This document shows, one piece after another, positions 1 through 9,830 of a stretch of DNA of 20,387 nt; positions within the stretch are counted from its first letter, which is position 1, and each line of letters starts with the position of its first letter. The translations under genes were made by a program, and so were the position numbers. The notes under the pieces were generated by a model. That model was not told the origin of the DNA. It was given only the letters and a program-made list of their open reading frames with translations, and did no database searches. This stretch comes from Purshia tridentata (Eukaryota > Streptophyta > Magnoliopsida > Rosales > Rosaceae), in the NCBI GenBank assembly GCA_003254885.1, contig QANT01004422.1, forward strand, positions 1 to 20,387. Reading direction: 5' to 3'.

Positions 1-166
1 AATTATTTTTATCAAAAAAAATAAAAATCATTCTTATTACTTATTAGCCAATTTATTCGACACGTATTATAATTAGGGAAATTAGTTCAGGAAAAAAAAT
101 AAATTGAATAGTTGGGTTTCGGAATTGATTTCAAACCTTTTTGAGCTCTCCAAGCATTACAGGCTT

Positions 167-216
167 AGCCCAAAACTAGTTGGGCCCAGATTTCCAACTT
201 CCAACTTTTGTGGGCT
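167..216 (+). promoter_or_regulatory. Site II (TGGGCY) cluster in the VPS54 promoter
   Basis: Three TGGGCY-type elements lie within 50 bases: AGCCCA at 167-172 (the reverse of TGGGCT), the palindrome TGGGCCCA at 181-188, and TGGGCT at 211-216. Such site II elements are bound by TCP factors and are typical of housekeeping plant promoters, which suits VPS54 downstream. The motifs are seen directly; their function is inferred. No clear TATA box precedes the gene, as is common for this promoter class. Confidence 0.5.
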
Positions 217-309
217 TAATAATCGAATCCAGCAATCCACCTTTTGCTGTCTATCCGGGTCAGCCCGGTTTTCTGTGTCACGAACACGACCTCGACCTGT
301 CCTTCTGTG

Positions 310-484
310 ATGATTTATTATTTTCTCTCCATTTTCTTGGCCTTCTTCTCAGATCCCATATGATCATACGCAATCCGAATCCACTCCAATTCCCAGATCC
401 ACCACCACATTCCCACTCCATCGGTCCGTAGGGTTTATGCAACTCGCTCCGGGTCAACTCACCAAACTCGCTCCCTTCTATTGA
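310..484 (+). promoter_or_regulatory. Three short upstream ORFs in the VPS54 leader
   Basis: Three ATG-initiated short ORFs precede the VPS54 start. They lie at 310-363 (17 codons), 360-431 (23 codons; its ATG overlaps the stop of the first as ATGA) and 437-484 (15 codons; it ends 4 bases before the main ATG at 489). If transcription starts upstream of about 310, all three would be in the leader and could lower translation or cause reinitiation. The transcription start is not known from sequence, so their presence in the mRNA is inferred. Confidence 0.35.
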
Positions 485-488
485 ATAC

Positions 489-3400
489 ATGAACCAGCAG
501 CAGCAGCAGCAGCAGCACAACCAACACCACCTCCACAACAGTCATGGTTCTAATAAGAAAATGGTAATGATGGACTCCCAGCCTTCCCAACCCGGAAGGT
601 CCCCCAGCAGATCCAATTCCATATCCGACCCGAATTCCAGCACCAGTCAGAGCCTCGCCTCCATCCTCAACAACCCCAATGCCTCCGACTCCTCCACTTG
701 GGTCGGGTGGTGGTCCTCCTCCACCGCCGTCGCCCCGCCCGAATTCTCACCCCTCGTACCCAAATCCGCATCCGACACTGTCACCCGATCCGACTTCAAC
801 CCCTACGTGGCCTCCATCTCCGATCACTACCATCGCTTCGAGGACATAATCAACCACGTCAAGAAAGAGAACCTGGACTTGGACTCCATCGGCGGCCAAG
901 GCGAAGCCCTCGTCGCGTGTCTGCGAGAAGTCCCCGCCTTGTATTTCAAAGAAGACTTCGCCTTAGAAGACGGCGCGACGTTCAAGTCGGCGTGTCCGTT
1001 CTCGAACGTGTCGGATAATCTGGTGCTGCAGGAGAAGCTCTCGCATTACTTGGACGTGGTGGAGCTTCACTTGGTCAAGGAGATCTCGCTGCGCTCCAAC
1101 TCCTTCTTCGAGGCCCAGGGGCAGTTGCAGGACTTGAATGTCAAGATCGTCGAGGGGTGTAGTCGGATTCGCGAGCTCAAAGAGACTATTTTACTCTTGG
1201 ATGTCGATTTGGTCGAGTCTGCAAGGCAGATTCAGGAATTGAATGTCACCCGGAGTAATTTGTTGGCTCTTCAACAGAAATTGAGGCTCATATTATATGT
1301 CAATCAAGCACTCTCCGCGCTTAAACTGGTATGCTATTCGATTGCGCTTTAAATTATTATTGTTTTCGTTCTTCATTATCACTCGGGTTTAGTAGTGGAT
1401 TGAATTTTTCATGTCTTTGCTAATTGGTAGCTGTATGGTCTAGAATTCTAGTGTTTGCTCAGTCATACTTGCTGTTTACAACTCCATGTTTGATATGTCT
1501 AGATGGCACTATAAAATGGCAATTGTCGATTTGTTATGTTGATTTGTACCTTTCTTCTTAGTCATTCACTTCATTCAAAATTGGTCCCTAGTATAAAAGC
1601 CAATTGAAAGGACTGATATATGATTAGTGATATTTCAAATGAATCTACTGAGATTCAGTCTCTGAAAATCTGGTTAAATGGGTTAATGTTATGTTTTGCA
1701 TTTCTTCCCTTTCTTTGTTGTATTTATGTCGTACTAGTACTTAAAATATACTCCAGACAAGATCTTCTGTGTAATATTACCCCCTAATCTTTAGATGGAG
1801 TTTTAGAAGAATTCATGGATTCAAACGAGAGATAAGATGAAATGAAATAGACTAGTGGCCTAGTTTATGATTTTCTTTTAGGTCTTCCTTTTCTATTAGA
1901 AATGCTCATGTTTCTTCATCTGAGGAGTTAGGCAAAAACTTATGTGGTTATTACTATAGGTTGCAACTTTTGTGATATAAGTTGATCTACTTTTTCTGTC
2001 ATACAGCTTGTTGCCTCTGCAGATTGTGCAGGAGCTTTGGATATCACAGACGATTTGCAGAATTTTCTGGTAATATTTATTTACCTTTTGTTTTATCTGC
2101 CTCGCATTGAAACTAGTGTTTTTAAAAAGGAAGAATACAATCTACTAGATTTCAATTTCTGTGCACATTATTGGTGTTTCTATGTGTTTAATAGGATGGG
2201 GATGAGCTTACTGGTCTACATTGCTTTCATCACCTCAGGGATCATGTAGCAGCTTCAATAGAATCCATAAACAGGTATATTTTCCCGTTGTGGTGACATT
2301 ATTTATGAAGAAATGAGAGACACCATTTGCATTGATTTTTAATGTCTTCTATTCCCCTCCTCACTAATTACTGTCTTTTTTCAATCTAATTATGGCTTGG
2401 TGTGTGAATTTGGGACTGGGCTTAGCATTTTTTAATTCCTTTCTTCTGAGAATCTGAACCTTGACACAATGATTAGCAGTATTTGTGTTGCAATCTGATC
2501 TTTTGGAAATGATATGCTTTGCTGAATTCAGTTTGACTGAGTTAGATGATCAGAATATTGCTTGATTTCAACCTAAATAAACATTTTGTGTCTTTCAGAT
2601 GGGAATAAACTGATATGAGGCATGTTTATAGTAACTTATTAAATTTATTCTTGTAGCATTCTTTCTGCAGAATTTATGCGTGCTTCAATACATGATGCTG
2701 GAGATACAGATGTTATAATTATATCCAGAGCGAAAGCAAGGGCATCCATTTTCATGAATGGAGAAGATGGTGAAGTAAGCTTGTTTACAGTTTTTACTGC
2801 CTTGTGGCCGCTTCACTTTAAGTCATTTTCCTTTATTGTGGATTCTATATGTGAACTGATTACTGGTATTTTTATTTTAGCAGGTTAAGTTGGATGATGA
2901 AGAAACCTCCAATTTTCAAGATCGTCTTCTTCCTGTCATCATTGGATTGCTTAGAACTGTGAGTGGGTTTTCTTTTGGCTGTTAAATAGTGAGTAATTAT
3001 TTACAGATGTTATTGCATAAAATTGCCCATGTCAGGGAAATTCCAGAGTTACAGCAAGAAAAGAGTAATTATATGTTTGATGCTATCTTTTTTACTTTCA
3101 GGCCAAGCTGCCCTCTGTTTTGAGGCTATATCGTGACCAACTTACTGCTGACATGAAGACTGCTATTAAGAATGCGGTTGCAGAGCTGCTTCCTATTCTT
3201 GTTTCCCGACCTCTGGAGTCAGATTTTACACCTGGAGAGCGAGTACTAGATGCGGACGGTGAGAAATTCTTAACACTGCTCGTATTTTATGCACATTACT
3301 GAAAAATTTGCGTAGTATGTTTATGTTCTGCATGATCAAATTGGGTGCCCTGTTATTTCAGACTAATTTTCTTATTTGCTTATCTAATATGTACGGTTTC

Positions 3401-6400
3401 TTTGTTCTTTTTAACATATGATGATTTAGGTATTGGTGCATCACTTGCTAGCAAGTTGAGGAGCCTTTCATCTGAAAGCTTTGTTCAACTTTTAAGTGCT
3501 ATTTTTCTGATTGTAAGGGTATGTGTACTAGACTACTACAAGTTTCTCTTTTTTTGAGTTTCTGTTTACAGTTCCTGGTGCTGCATAAACTAATCTAAGT
3601 AATTTTTTTTTTTCTTAAACCAAACTCTTGTCATTACACTATATTGGTCCTTTAATCCTAATTTTTTTATTCTTCGCACCATTCTTTAGTAAGAAGCACA
3701 TAATATCGCCTGTTGTACTTTTTCAGCAACCTGAGGCAGTTGAACCACTTACATATATTTTCTCTAGCCTAACATGTCTAAAGAAATGATAGACAGGTTT
3801 TCCCTCTGTCTACATTTTTGAGACTCCTACTCCATTTTAAATGTTTTAAGCCTACAAGTTGAATTCATTTGGGAGCTTTAGAGACTTACAGATATTTTCT
3901 CTAACCCTAACATGTCTAAAAGAAATGATAAACAGTGCCTCTCTGTCTACATCTTGGAGACTTCTATTTCGACTTGAATTTTTGAGTCTTAGTCAAATTA
4001 ATTTGAGATCATTAGGGACAATCAGTTTTAATGGTTGTGGTATATGATTCGTTTTTAGGTTGCTTAAGTTGGATAATTAGATGCCATATGAGCTGTATTT
4101 ATGCATGATAATTTTTTAGCTTCCTCTAAGTTCTTGTGTATTTTCTTTCAGCCTTAACCACTATTTGAGTGTGATGTCATATGATTTATTTTAGTGAATG
4201 CAGGCACATCTAGTGCGGGCTGCTGAAGTGAAAAAGGCCATCGAGTGGATTATGTGCAACCTTGATGGTCACTATGCAGCTGATTCAGTTGCTGCTGCTG
4301 CAATTGCTGTTGGTGCCGCTGCTGCAGAAACAGCTCAAGAGAATGATGGTCAAGGTGGTTTGCTTCTGCCATATTCACCTCAGAGAGTTTCTGCAAAGGT
4401 TCTTTCATTTCAAGGAAAATCAAATGATGCAGCAAGCCCTTCAAATATTTCTAAAAATTTTAGGTGAACTCTCATCTCTTCATCATGTTAGTTCTTTCAA
4501 GTTACTCTTGTTTCCTTACTTTGCTGTCTAAAATTTTCCCATGCTGGAAAACCGTATGTTATTTTATTTTGAGATATAGGGTTAATTATTATTTGGTGGG
4601 TACGGCTCAAAATTTTGTCTCTTTCCAGATAAAATATCTGAATGTGCCACTATATGGTTTTTATGTATCATAGTAATGCTTATTGCTGCTTGCTATGGTG
4701 GTGTCAAGATGGGTTTAGGATACCATCTCTCAATTGGTCATCCCTTGGAAGTTCTTTCAAATTCAGAATAGGTGGTTTTATACCATCAGTCTTTTAATTT
4801 TAAAGGTTTAGTTTTGATCTGTTTCAATTCTGAAATTTTGCCAAAAGTTGCAATATTCTGAAACAATGCGATTCTAAACAGAGCTGATGTGTTACGAGAA
4901 AACACAGAAGCCGTTGTTGCAGCATGTGATGCTGCTCAGGGAAGATGGGCAAAGCTACTTGGGGTTCGTGCTCTTCTTCATCCCAAGTTGAGATTGCAGG
5001 AGTTCTTGAGCATATATAACATCACCCAAGAGTTTATAACTGCTACAGAGAAGGTAATCTTCTTTGTAATTTTTTCTTTCCCTTTTGTTTCCTCTTCCAT
5101 TTTTTTACTTTTAGTTTTATGAACAATGCTTATGTCTGTGATGCCATTTTGTGCCAACATAAACAGATAGGGGGAAGGCCGGGATTTAGCATTAGGGGAA
5201 CACTACAATCACAAGCCAAAGCCTTCATCGATTTTCAGCACGAATCTCGAGTTTGTTTCTAATTGTGCATACTTACATTTAGTTCCTATTGCCCTGGTAT
5301 GTTACTTTGAGCTAATTGTTTTTTTTCTATTTGGTTGTTGTAGATGACAAAAATTAAGGCAGTTCTTGACCAAGAAACTTGGGTGGAAGTAGATGTTCCT
5401 GATGAATTTCAGGTTATTGTCACTTCACTATTTTGTTCTGAAGCATTGGTATCTGAGAACCTGGATGCTGTCCAAGGTAATACGGAAGCAAGTTACAGTG
5501 AGGTGGCCACAAGTAGTACTGGTTCACATGTAGCAGATACTGGACCATCAATTGCCGAACAGCAAATTAAGCAGGATGATTTTAGTGAATTATCTACGGA
5601 TGTGACTGCAAAGGACAAGTCTACACCCAATGCTGACAGAGTTGAAAAAAATAAGGCTGATGTTACAAATTCTGTGGCTCAAAATAACCATAGCAACATG
5701 AGGGAGCGGGGAAAATCAACCTCTCAAACCCTTTCATACAAAGGTGTTGGTTTTCACATGGTAAACTGGTTAGTTACTTTTTTTATTTTAAAATTTATTC
5801 TTATTATTTTCATTGGAAAGTTCTCAGATTTGGATATGGTGCATAGGATTTAAATGCAGGTGTTATAATTGTCCAAGCTGATTTCTGCTATATGTTTTCT
5901 GATAGTGTTTTGTTAAACTAATGTTGATTTACGATATTTGGAGTTTTGTTTGCACTCTTTTCTCCCTCATTGAGGATTTATTTTAATAATTAAAAGAACT
6001 TTTGTATTATTAGCTTTTAATTCCATTTTTTCCCTTGCTGTTATTACTCCAGTGGCTTGATATTGGTGAAGATGTTGTCAGAGTACATTGATATGAACAA
6101 TTTTTTTCCAACACTGTCCTCAGAAGTTGTTCACCGTATTGTAGAAATTTTAAAATTTTTCAATACAAGAACGTGTCAGCTTGTTCTTGGTGCTGGTGCC
6201 ATGCAGGTACTAAATTTCTTTCAGTAATTAGTTTATATTGCCCTTACAAACTATTTAGTATGGAACTGACACACAGAATCCCCAAAAGGGTTATGCAACT
6301 TGTTTTATTAAATATCTACTGTGTGTATATGTATGTATATATATATATATAAACTAACCATTGCAATGATTTTATTTGCAATTGTCTGTCTTCAGCCCAG

Positions 6401-8322
6401 AAATCCTTTTAAGTGATTATTAACAAGCTTCCACTTGTATTGTTTTAGGACCTGATTTATGTATCTTGCATAAATTTTATTTCGATGTTTTTGGTTACAT
6501 TATTCTGTTATATCGGAGTCATTGTTGTAGCTTTTTAGAAGATTATATGTGGTATTGCAGGTATCTGGTTTAAAGTCTATCACTTCTAAACATTTGGCCT
6601 TGGCAAGTCAAGTCATCAGTTTTACATATGCTATAATTCCTGGTAGGTAATTATAACTGAAAAATTTATTCCCTAAAAATTGTTGTTGTAGTACCAAATT
6701 TTTTGTTGTTATTGCTGCTATAGGGATTCTATTAATATATATATATTGTATACAGTTTCTACTTTGACCCTGGAGCTTTTGAGTAATATCGTGATTTTTC
6801 TCTTTCTTTGCTCCAAGAACTCAGGAAAATTCTTTTTTTAAAAGTACCCGAGACAAGAAAGGCAATGCTGCTATCTGAAATTGATCGAGTAGCTCAGGTT
6901 TGTGTTCTTACACTGGGAAACATTTTAAACATTTTCATGGTTCCCTATTGTTTATTTAGTTTTTTATATCTTTTCTTTTTCTCCCCACTTTTGGAAAGTG
7001 AGTTAGGGACTGCAATATGAACACTCCTGATGCTTGTGTTTTTGTTCATTGAACTTTCCTGTTGTGAGTTGGGGGCTTCTGGTGCCATTATATATTTATT
7101 CATTCAATTTAAAACAGGATTATAAGGTGCACAGAGATGAAATTCATACGAAGCTGGTCCAGATCATGAGAGAAAGGTTATTGGTTCATCTACGTGGCTT
7201 GCCTCAAATTGTAGAGAGCTGGAATAGACCTGAAGATGCTGACCCCCAGCCCAGTCAATTTGCTCGATCGCTTACCAAGGTAACTGTATTTGTATCACCC
7301 TCTTACTATAACTCTTTTAAACGTAGAATAAGTAGTAGTTTCTGTAAATTCCTTTATCTTAATTGATCTTTGTGGACCTCACTGTCCAACTCATTGACCA
7401 GGAAGTTGGATACTTGCAACGTGTTCTAACTCGAACTTTACACGAGGTTGATGTTCAAGCAATTTTCAGGTTAGGCTCATCTTTAGCTTGTGATTAATTC
7501 TGAGATTTTGGATACTTGACATGTTTGTTGTTGCCTCTGTACCTCAGTAATTCATAGTATAAATTTTTGGATGGCTCTTTCAGGGTGTCTTTTGTTTTTC
7601 TTTTCTTTTTGCCCTTTCCAAGCACTGGTTTACACCAAGACGCTAGTCTTGCATCTAGTGGGGTGACATTGGGCCTTTAACATACCTTTTCTGTTTGGAT
7701 CAGTATAATGAACTATTCTGTAGTAGAGAGCTGTATAAGTTCTATTGAAATAGTATGTTTTGGTGCCATATCAGACCCAAAAAGAGTTACGGTGATATAA
7801 GTTTGGTTGCTATTGTACGTACTGTAGAAAAGTTATGGTGCTATAAGTCTGGTCAAATAGTCATCCTTTCCCTTCCATTGGTTTGCTTGATGTTCTTGCG
7901 TTGTCCTTCCATATCAGTGTCCATTGGTAATCTATAAACAATTTAATTGGAGGGCATTTTGTGCTCAGATTGAAACTCAATCTTGCAACTCATTGTTTAC
8001 TGTGGTCTGCAATTTTCAGGCAAGTGCTTTTAATCTTCCATTCACAAATTTCAGAAGCATTTTCACGCTTAGAGCTCAGCACTCCACAAGCCATGGACAG
8101 GTACTACCTTTTCATTCTTTTCTCCTTGTGTGCATACTAATTATCAGAACTTTTTAATGAAATAGCATTTCCACTTTGTCTACCAGGCTGCACCGGGATG
8201 TTAAACACATTCTTGGATGTATTCGATCTTTACCTTCCGATAAAGTGAGTGAATCTGGTATTCCGAACTGGGGTCAGCTGGATGAATTCTTGGTGCAGAG
8301 ATTTGGGGCGGAAGCTGGTTAA
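489..8322 (+). CDS. VPS54: Vacuolar protein sorting-associated protein 54 (GARP complex subunit), 18 exons
   Basis: VPS54 is a subunit of the GARP complex (VPS51-VPS54), which tethers endosome-derived vesicles at the trans-Golgi network during retrograde transport. Coding exons by frame and GT..AG sites: 489-1328, 2007-2069, 2195-2274, 2657-2774, 2881-2958, 3102-3258, 3430-3518, 4204-4463, 4882-5053, 5167-5250, 5344-5768, 6053-6206, 6561-6642, 6818-6897, 7118-7279, 7402-7469, 8020-8100, 8187-8322. They join without a stop into 1042 residues, close to the usual plant length (about 1030). Residues 1-100 are polar and low-complexity. The Vps54 N-terminal region follows, with LREVPALYFKEDF near 145-157 and a helical, coiled-coil-like stretch at about 180-270. 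An Ala-rich tract lies in exon 8 and a polar linker at about 680-775. The conserved C-terminal Vps54 domain starts near GVGFHMVNCG (about 781) and includes FNTRTCQLVLGAGAMQ; the protein ends LDEFLVQRFGAEAG. Exon 5 may start at 2884 instead (tandem acceptor). The M28 codon at 570 (MDSQPS) is a better-context alternative start and resembles the start I recall for Arabidopsis VPS54. No break is seen, so the gene looks functional. Confidence 0.95.
495..515 (+). repeat. (CAG)7 coding microsatellite, poly-Gln
   Basis: Seven CAG codons directly after Met-Asn encode Q3-Q9 of the longer VPS54 reading, followed by a His/Asn/Gln-rich run. The tract lies only in the extension between the two possible starts (489 and 570), so it would be absent from a protein begun at 570. 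Confidence 0.85.
3747..3968 (+). repeat. Imperfect direct duplication inside VPS54 intron 7
   Basis: Two copies of about 85 bases lie at about 3747-3833 and 3884-3968, with starts 137 bases apart. Both carry the ACTTACAnATATTTTCTCTA start, AACATGTCTAAA, GAAATGATA, CTCTGTCTACAT and GAGACT blocks in the same order, with scattered substitutions and small indels. This is an old local duplication within the 685-base intron, with no sign of coding function. Confidence 0.7.
6336..6351 (+). repeat. (TA)8 microsatellite in VPS54 intron 12
   Basis: A short TA dinucleotide run follows a GTATGTAT-type stretch in the intron between exons 12 and 13. It is ordinary intronic simple sequence. Confidence 0.8.
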
Positions 8323-8434
8323 ATGTTGTTGTAAAGTAGCAAATCAGTTGCTTCCTTGGAGATTGCTAATCAGATTTGAGGATGTCAGAACCAATTTTGG
8401 TCTCTATGGATTTCCATTGTACAATTTGATGAAG

Positions 8435-8537
8435 GTAATAACTAGGGTCACTTTATGGTGTCAAGTTATGTATGCTGCATGAATTACATTTCTCTTGTTG
8501 CATGAATTGTTAAAAAGGTAGAGAATGAAGTCATGCA

Positions 8538-8576
<39 letters not shown>

Positions 8577-8610
8577 TTTATTTTGCTTACTGGATGACTT
8601 TCTTTTCCAG
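8435..8610 (+). other. Possible 3'UTR intron of VPS54
   Basis: Downstream of the TAA at 8320-8322, the sequence GAAG|GTAATA at 8435 and TTTTCCAG at 8603-8610 make a plausible 176-base intron with a pyrimidine-rich 3' end. It contains the (CT)16 repeat. The donor lies 112 bases after the stop, far enough for nonsense-mediated decay to be possible if it is spliced. This rests on splice-site appearance alone. Confidence 0.35.
8541..8572 (+). repeat. (CT)16 microsatellite
   Basis: An uninterrupted CT dinucleotide run lies in the 3' flank of VPS54, inside the possible 3'UTR intron, and is followed by ATATTTTATTTTGC. It is likely to vary in length between individuals. Confidence 0.95.
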
Positions 8611-8735
8611 GTTTTGCAATTTTTCTGAGATGTATAAAGTCGTGTATCAGATCCAAATATTGTGACAAGAAGGTTATTGAAACCAGAATTTTTTCCTGTA
8701 CCAGTCACACTTGAATTACAATTTGTATTTACTAG

Positions 8736-9297
8736 GACTCAATGTTTTGCTCNGACTCAATGTTTTGCTCCCATGATTGTAGTTTTGGGTTAAAGAGGAG
8801 ACCGATTGATATTTTTTTTTGAGTTTGTGAAGGGATAAGCAAAGCAGTATCAGCTTTTGAGTTCTCAAGTTCCGGGGCCTGAATCACATCTAATTGTACC
8901 AATACTTGAGTTAATGCATAAATGTTTTTCATAAATAGTAAATAAGAGCTTATTTTTTCTTGTACCTTCTCTTAGAATGGAATATCTTTATCTCCCAGTT
9001 TTATCTTTTAACAGGACAAGAAAGAGACTCAATGTTTTGCTCCCATGATTGTAGTTTTGGTTTAAAGAGGAAACCGATTGATTTGTTTTTTTTGAGTTTG
9101 TGAAGGGATAAGCAAAGCAGTATCAGCTTTTGAGTTCTCAAGTTTCGGGGCCTGAATCACATCTAATTGTACCAATACTTGAGTTAATGCATAAATGCTT
9201 TTCATAAATAGTAAATAAGAGCTTATTTTTTCTTGTACCTTCTCTTAGAATGGAGTATCTTTATCTCCCAGTTTTATCTTTTAACAGGACAAGAAAG
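8736..9297 (+). repeat. 272-bp direct tandem duplication preceded by an assembly gap (N at 8753)
   Basis: Unit 1 is 8754-9025 and unit 2 is 9026-9297; both are 272 bases and differ at only a handful of positions (for example GAGACC/GAAACC, GTTCCGG/GTTTCGG, ATGTTTTT/ATGCTTTT, GGAATATC/GGAGTATC). A third partial copy, the first 17 bases of the unit, sits at 8736-8752. It is separated from unit 1 by a single N and is identical to the first 17 bases of unit 1. No long ORF, transposase or terminal repeat is visible. The high similarity points to a recent duplication; the N suggests a contig junction, so the copy number may be wrong. Confidence 0.9.
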
Positions 9298-9660
9298 GCT
9301 AATTTTATTTTTGGGCACTGCTTTCTTTATTTTTATTTCATTAAAAATGAAATTCTTATTACTTCATCTTTACTATTAGACGTAAAAATACCAAAGACCC
9401 TTTTAAGAGGGTCATGTGCGAGTCACATGATTTAACGAAATGTGATGAGATCTGTACGAGGTCTGACATTGTAAATAGTTTTAAATTGAGATGATAAGTT
9501 GGCACAATTGTTTTGGGCTGGGGAAGTGAAATCTACGTTAAGAAAATCCACTGAAGTAGAAAAAAGTTTATATTTCCAATCCTCTCTTTCTTTTTCTTAT
9601 TGGGTCAGGTCTCTCTCTTTTTCTCTGTCTCTTTCAGTCTGAAATATACAGAAGAGATGG
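9298..9660. other. Intergenic stretch with two small inverted repeats
   Basis: No gene is seen here. Two short inverted repeats sit side by side: GACCCT at 9396-9401 with AGGGTC at 9408-9413, and CATGTG at 9413-9418 with CACATG at 9424-9429. A CT-rich stretch lies at about 9580-9645. I cannot assign a function. Confidence 0.5.
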
Positions 9661-9673
9661 GAAAATGGGCGCG

Positions 9674-9684
9674 TATATATATAG
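9674..9684 (+). promoter_or_regulatory. TATA-like element upstream of the PP2-B remnant
   Basis: A TATATATATA run follows GCGCG about 150 bases before the likely start codons (9828/9831) of the F-box fragment. It could be the remaining core promoter of that gene, or simple AT sequence. Confidence 0.3.
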
Positions 9685-9830
9685 CAGAAGATATAACAGT
9701 AGATGAAAGGTTTTAGAATACAATTGGAATTGTAATATTGTATATATACACACAAGGAGTTATAGAAGAATTAGAATTAGGATTAGGACTCCCGCATGGT
9801 GGAGAAGACAACCAAAAGAAAACGGTGATG

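Noticed and set aside
278..538. Minus-strand ORF of 86 codons across the VPS54 start
   Set aside because: It is the antisense of the leader and CAG tract (giving poly-Cys/Trp) and shows no domain; it is a shadow.
698..1018. Plus-strand Arg-rich 106-codon ORF in VPS54 exon 1
   Set aside because: It is an out-of-frame reading of the GC-rich first exon; the VPS54 frame explains the region.
4250..4444. Minus-strand Gln/Leu-rich ORF
   Set aside because: It is the antisense of the Ala-rich (GCT)n part of VPS54 exon 8; low-complexity shadow.
8541..8572. Repeated CT sequence considered as part of an array
   Set aside because: It is a plain dinucleotide microsatellite; CRISPR arrays are not expected in plant nuclear DNA and there are no spacers.
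8732..8932. Minus-strand ORF crossing the N
   Set aside because: It spans the assembly gap and the tandem repeat, includes an ambiguous residue and has no domain.
9396..9429. Two adjacent short inverted repeats considered as a transposon end
   Set aside because: The stems are only 6 bases each, with no partner copy or target duplication; chance is likely.
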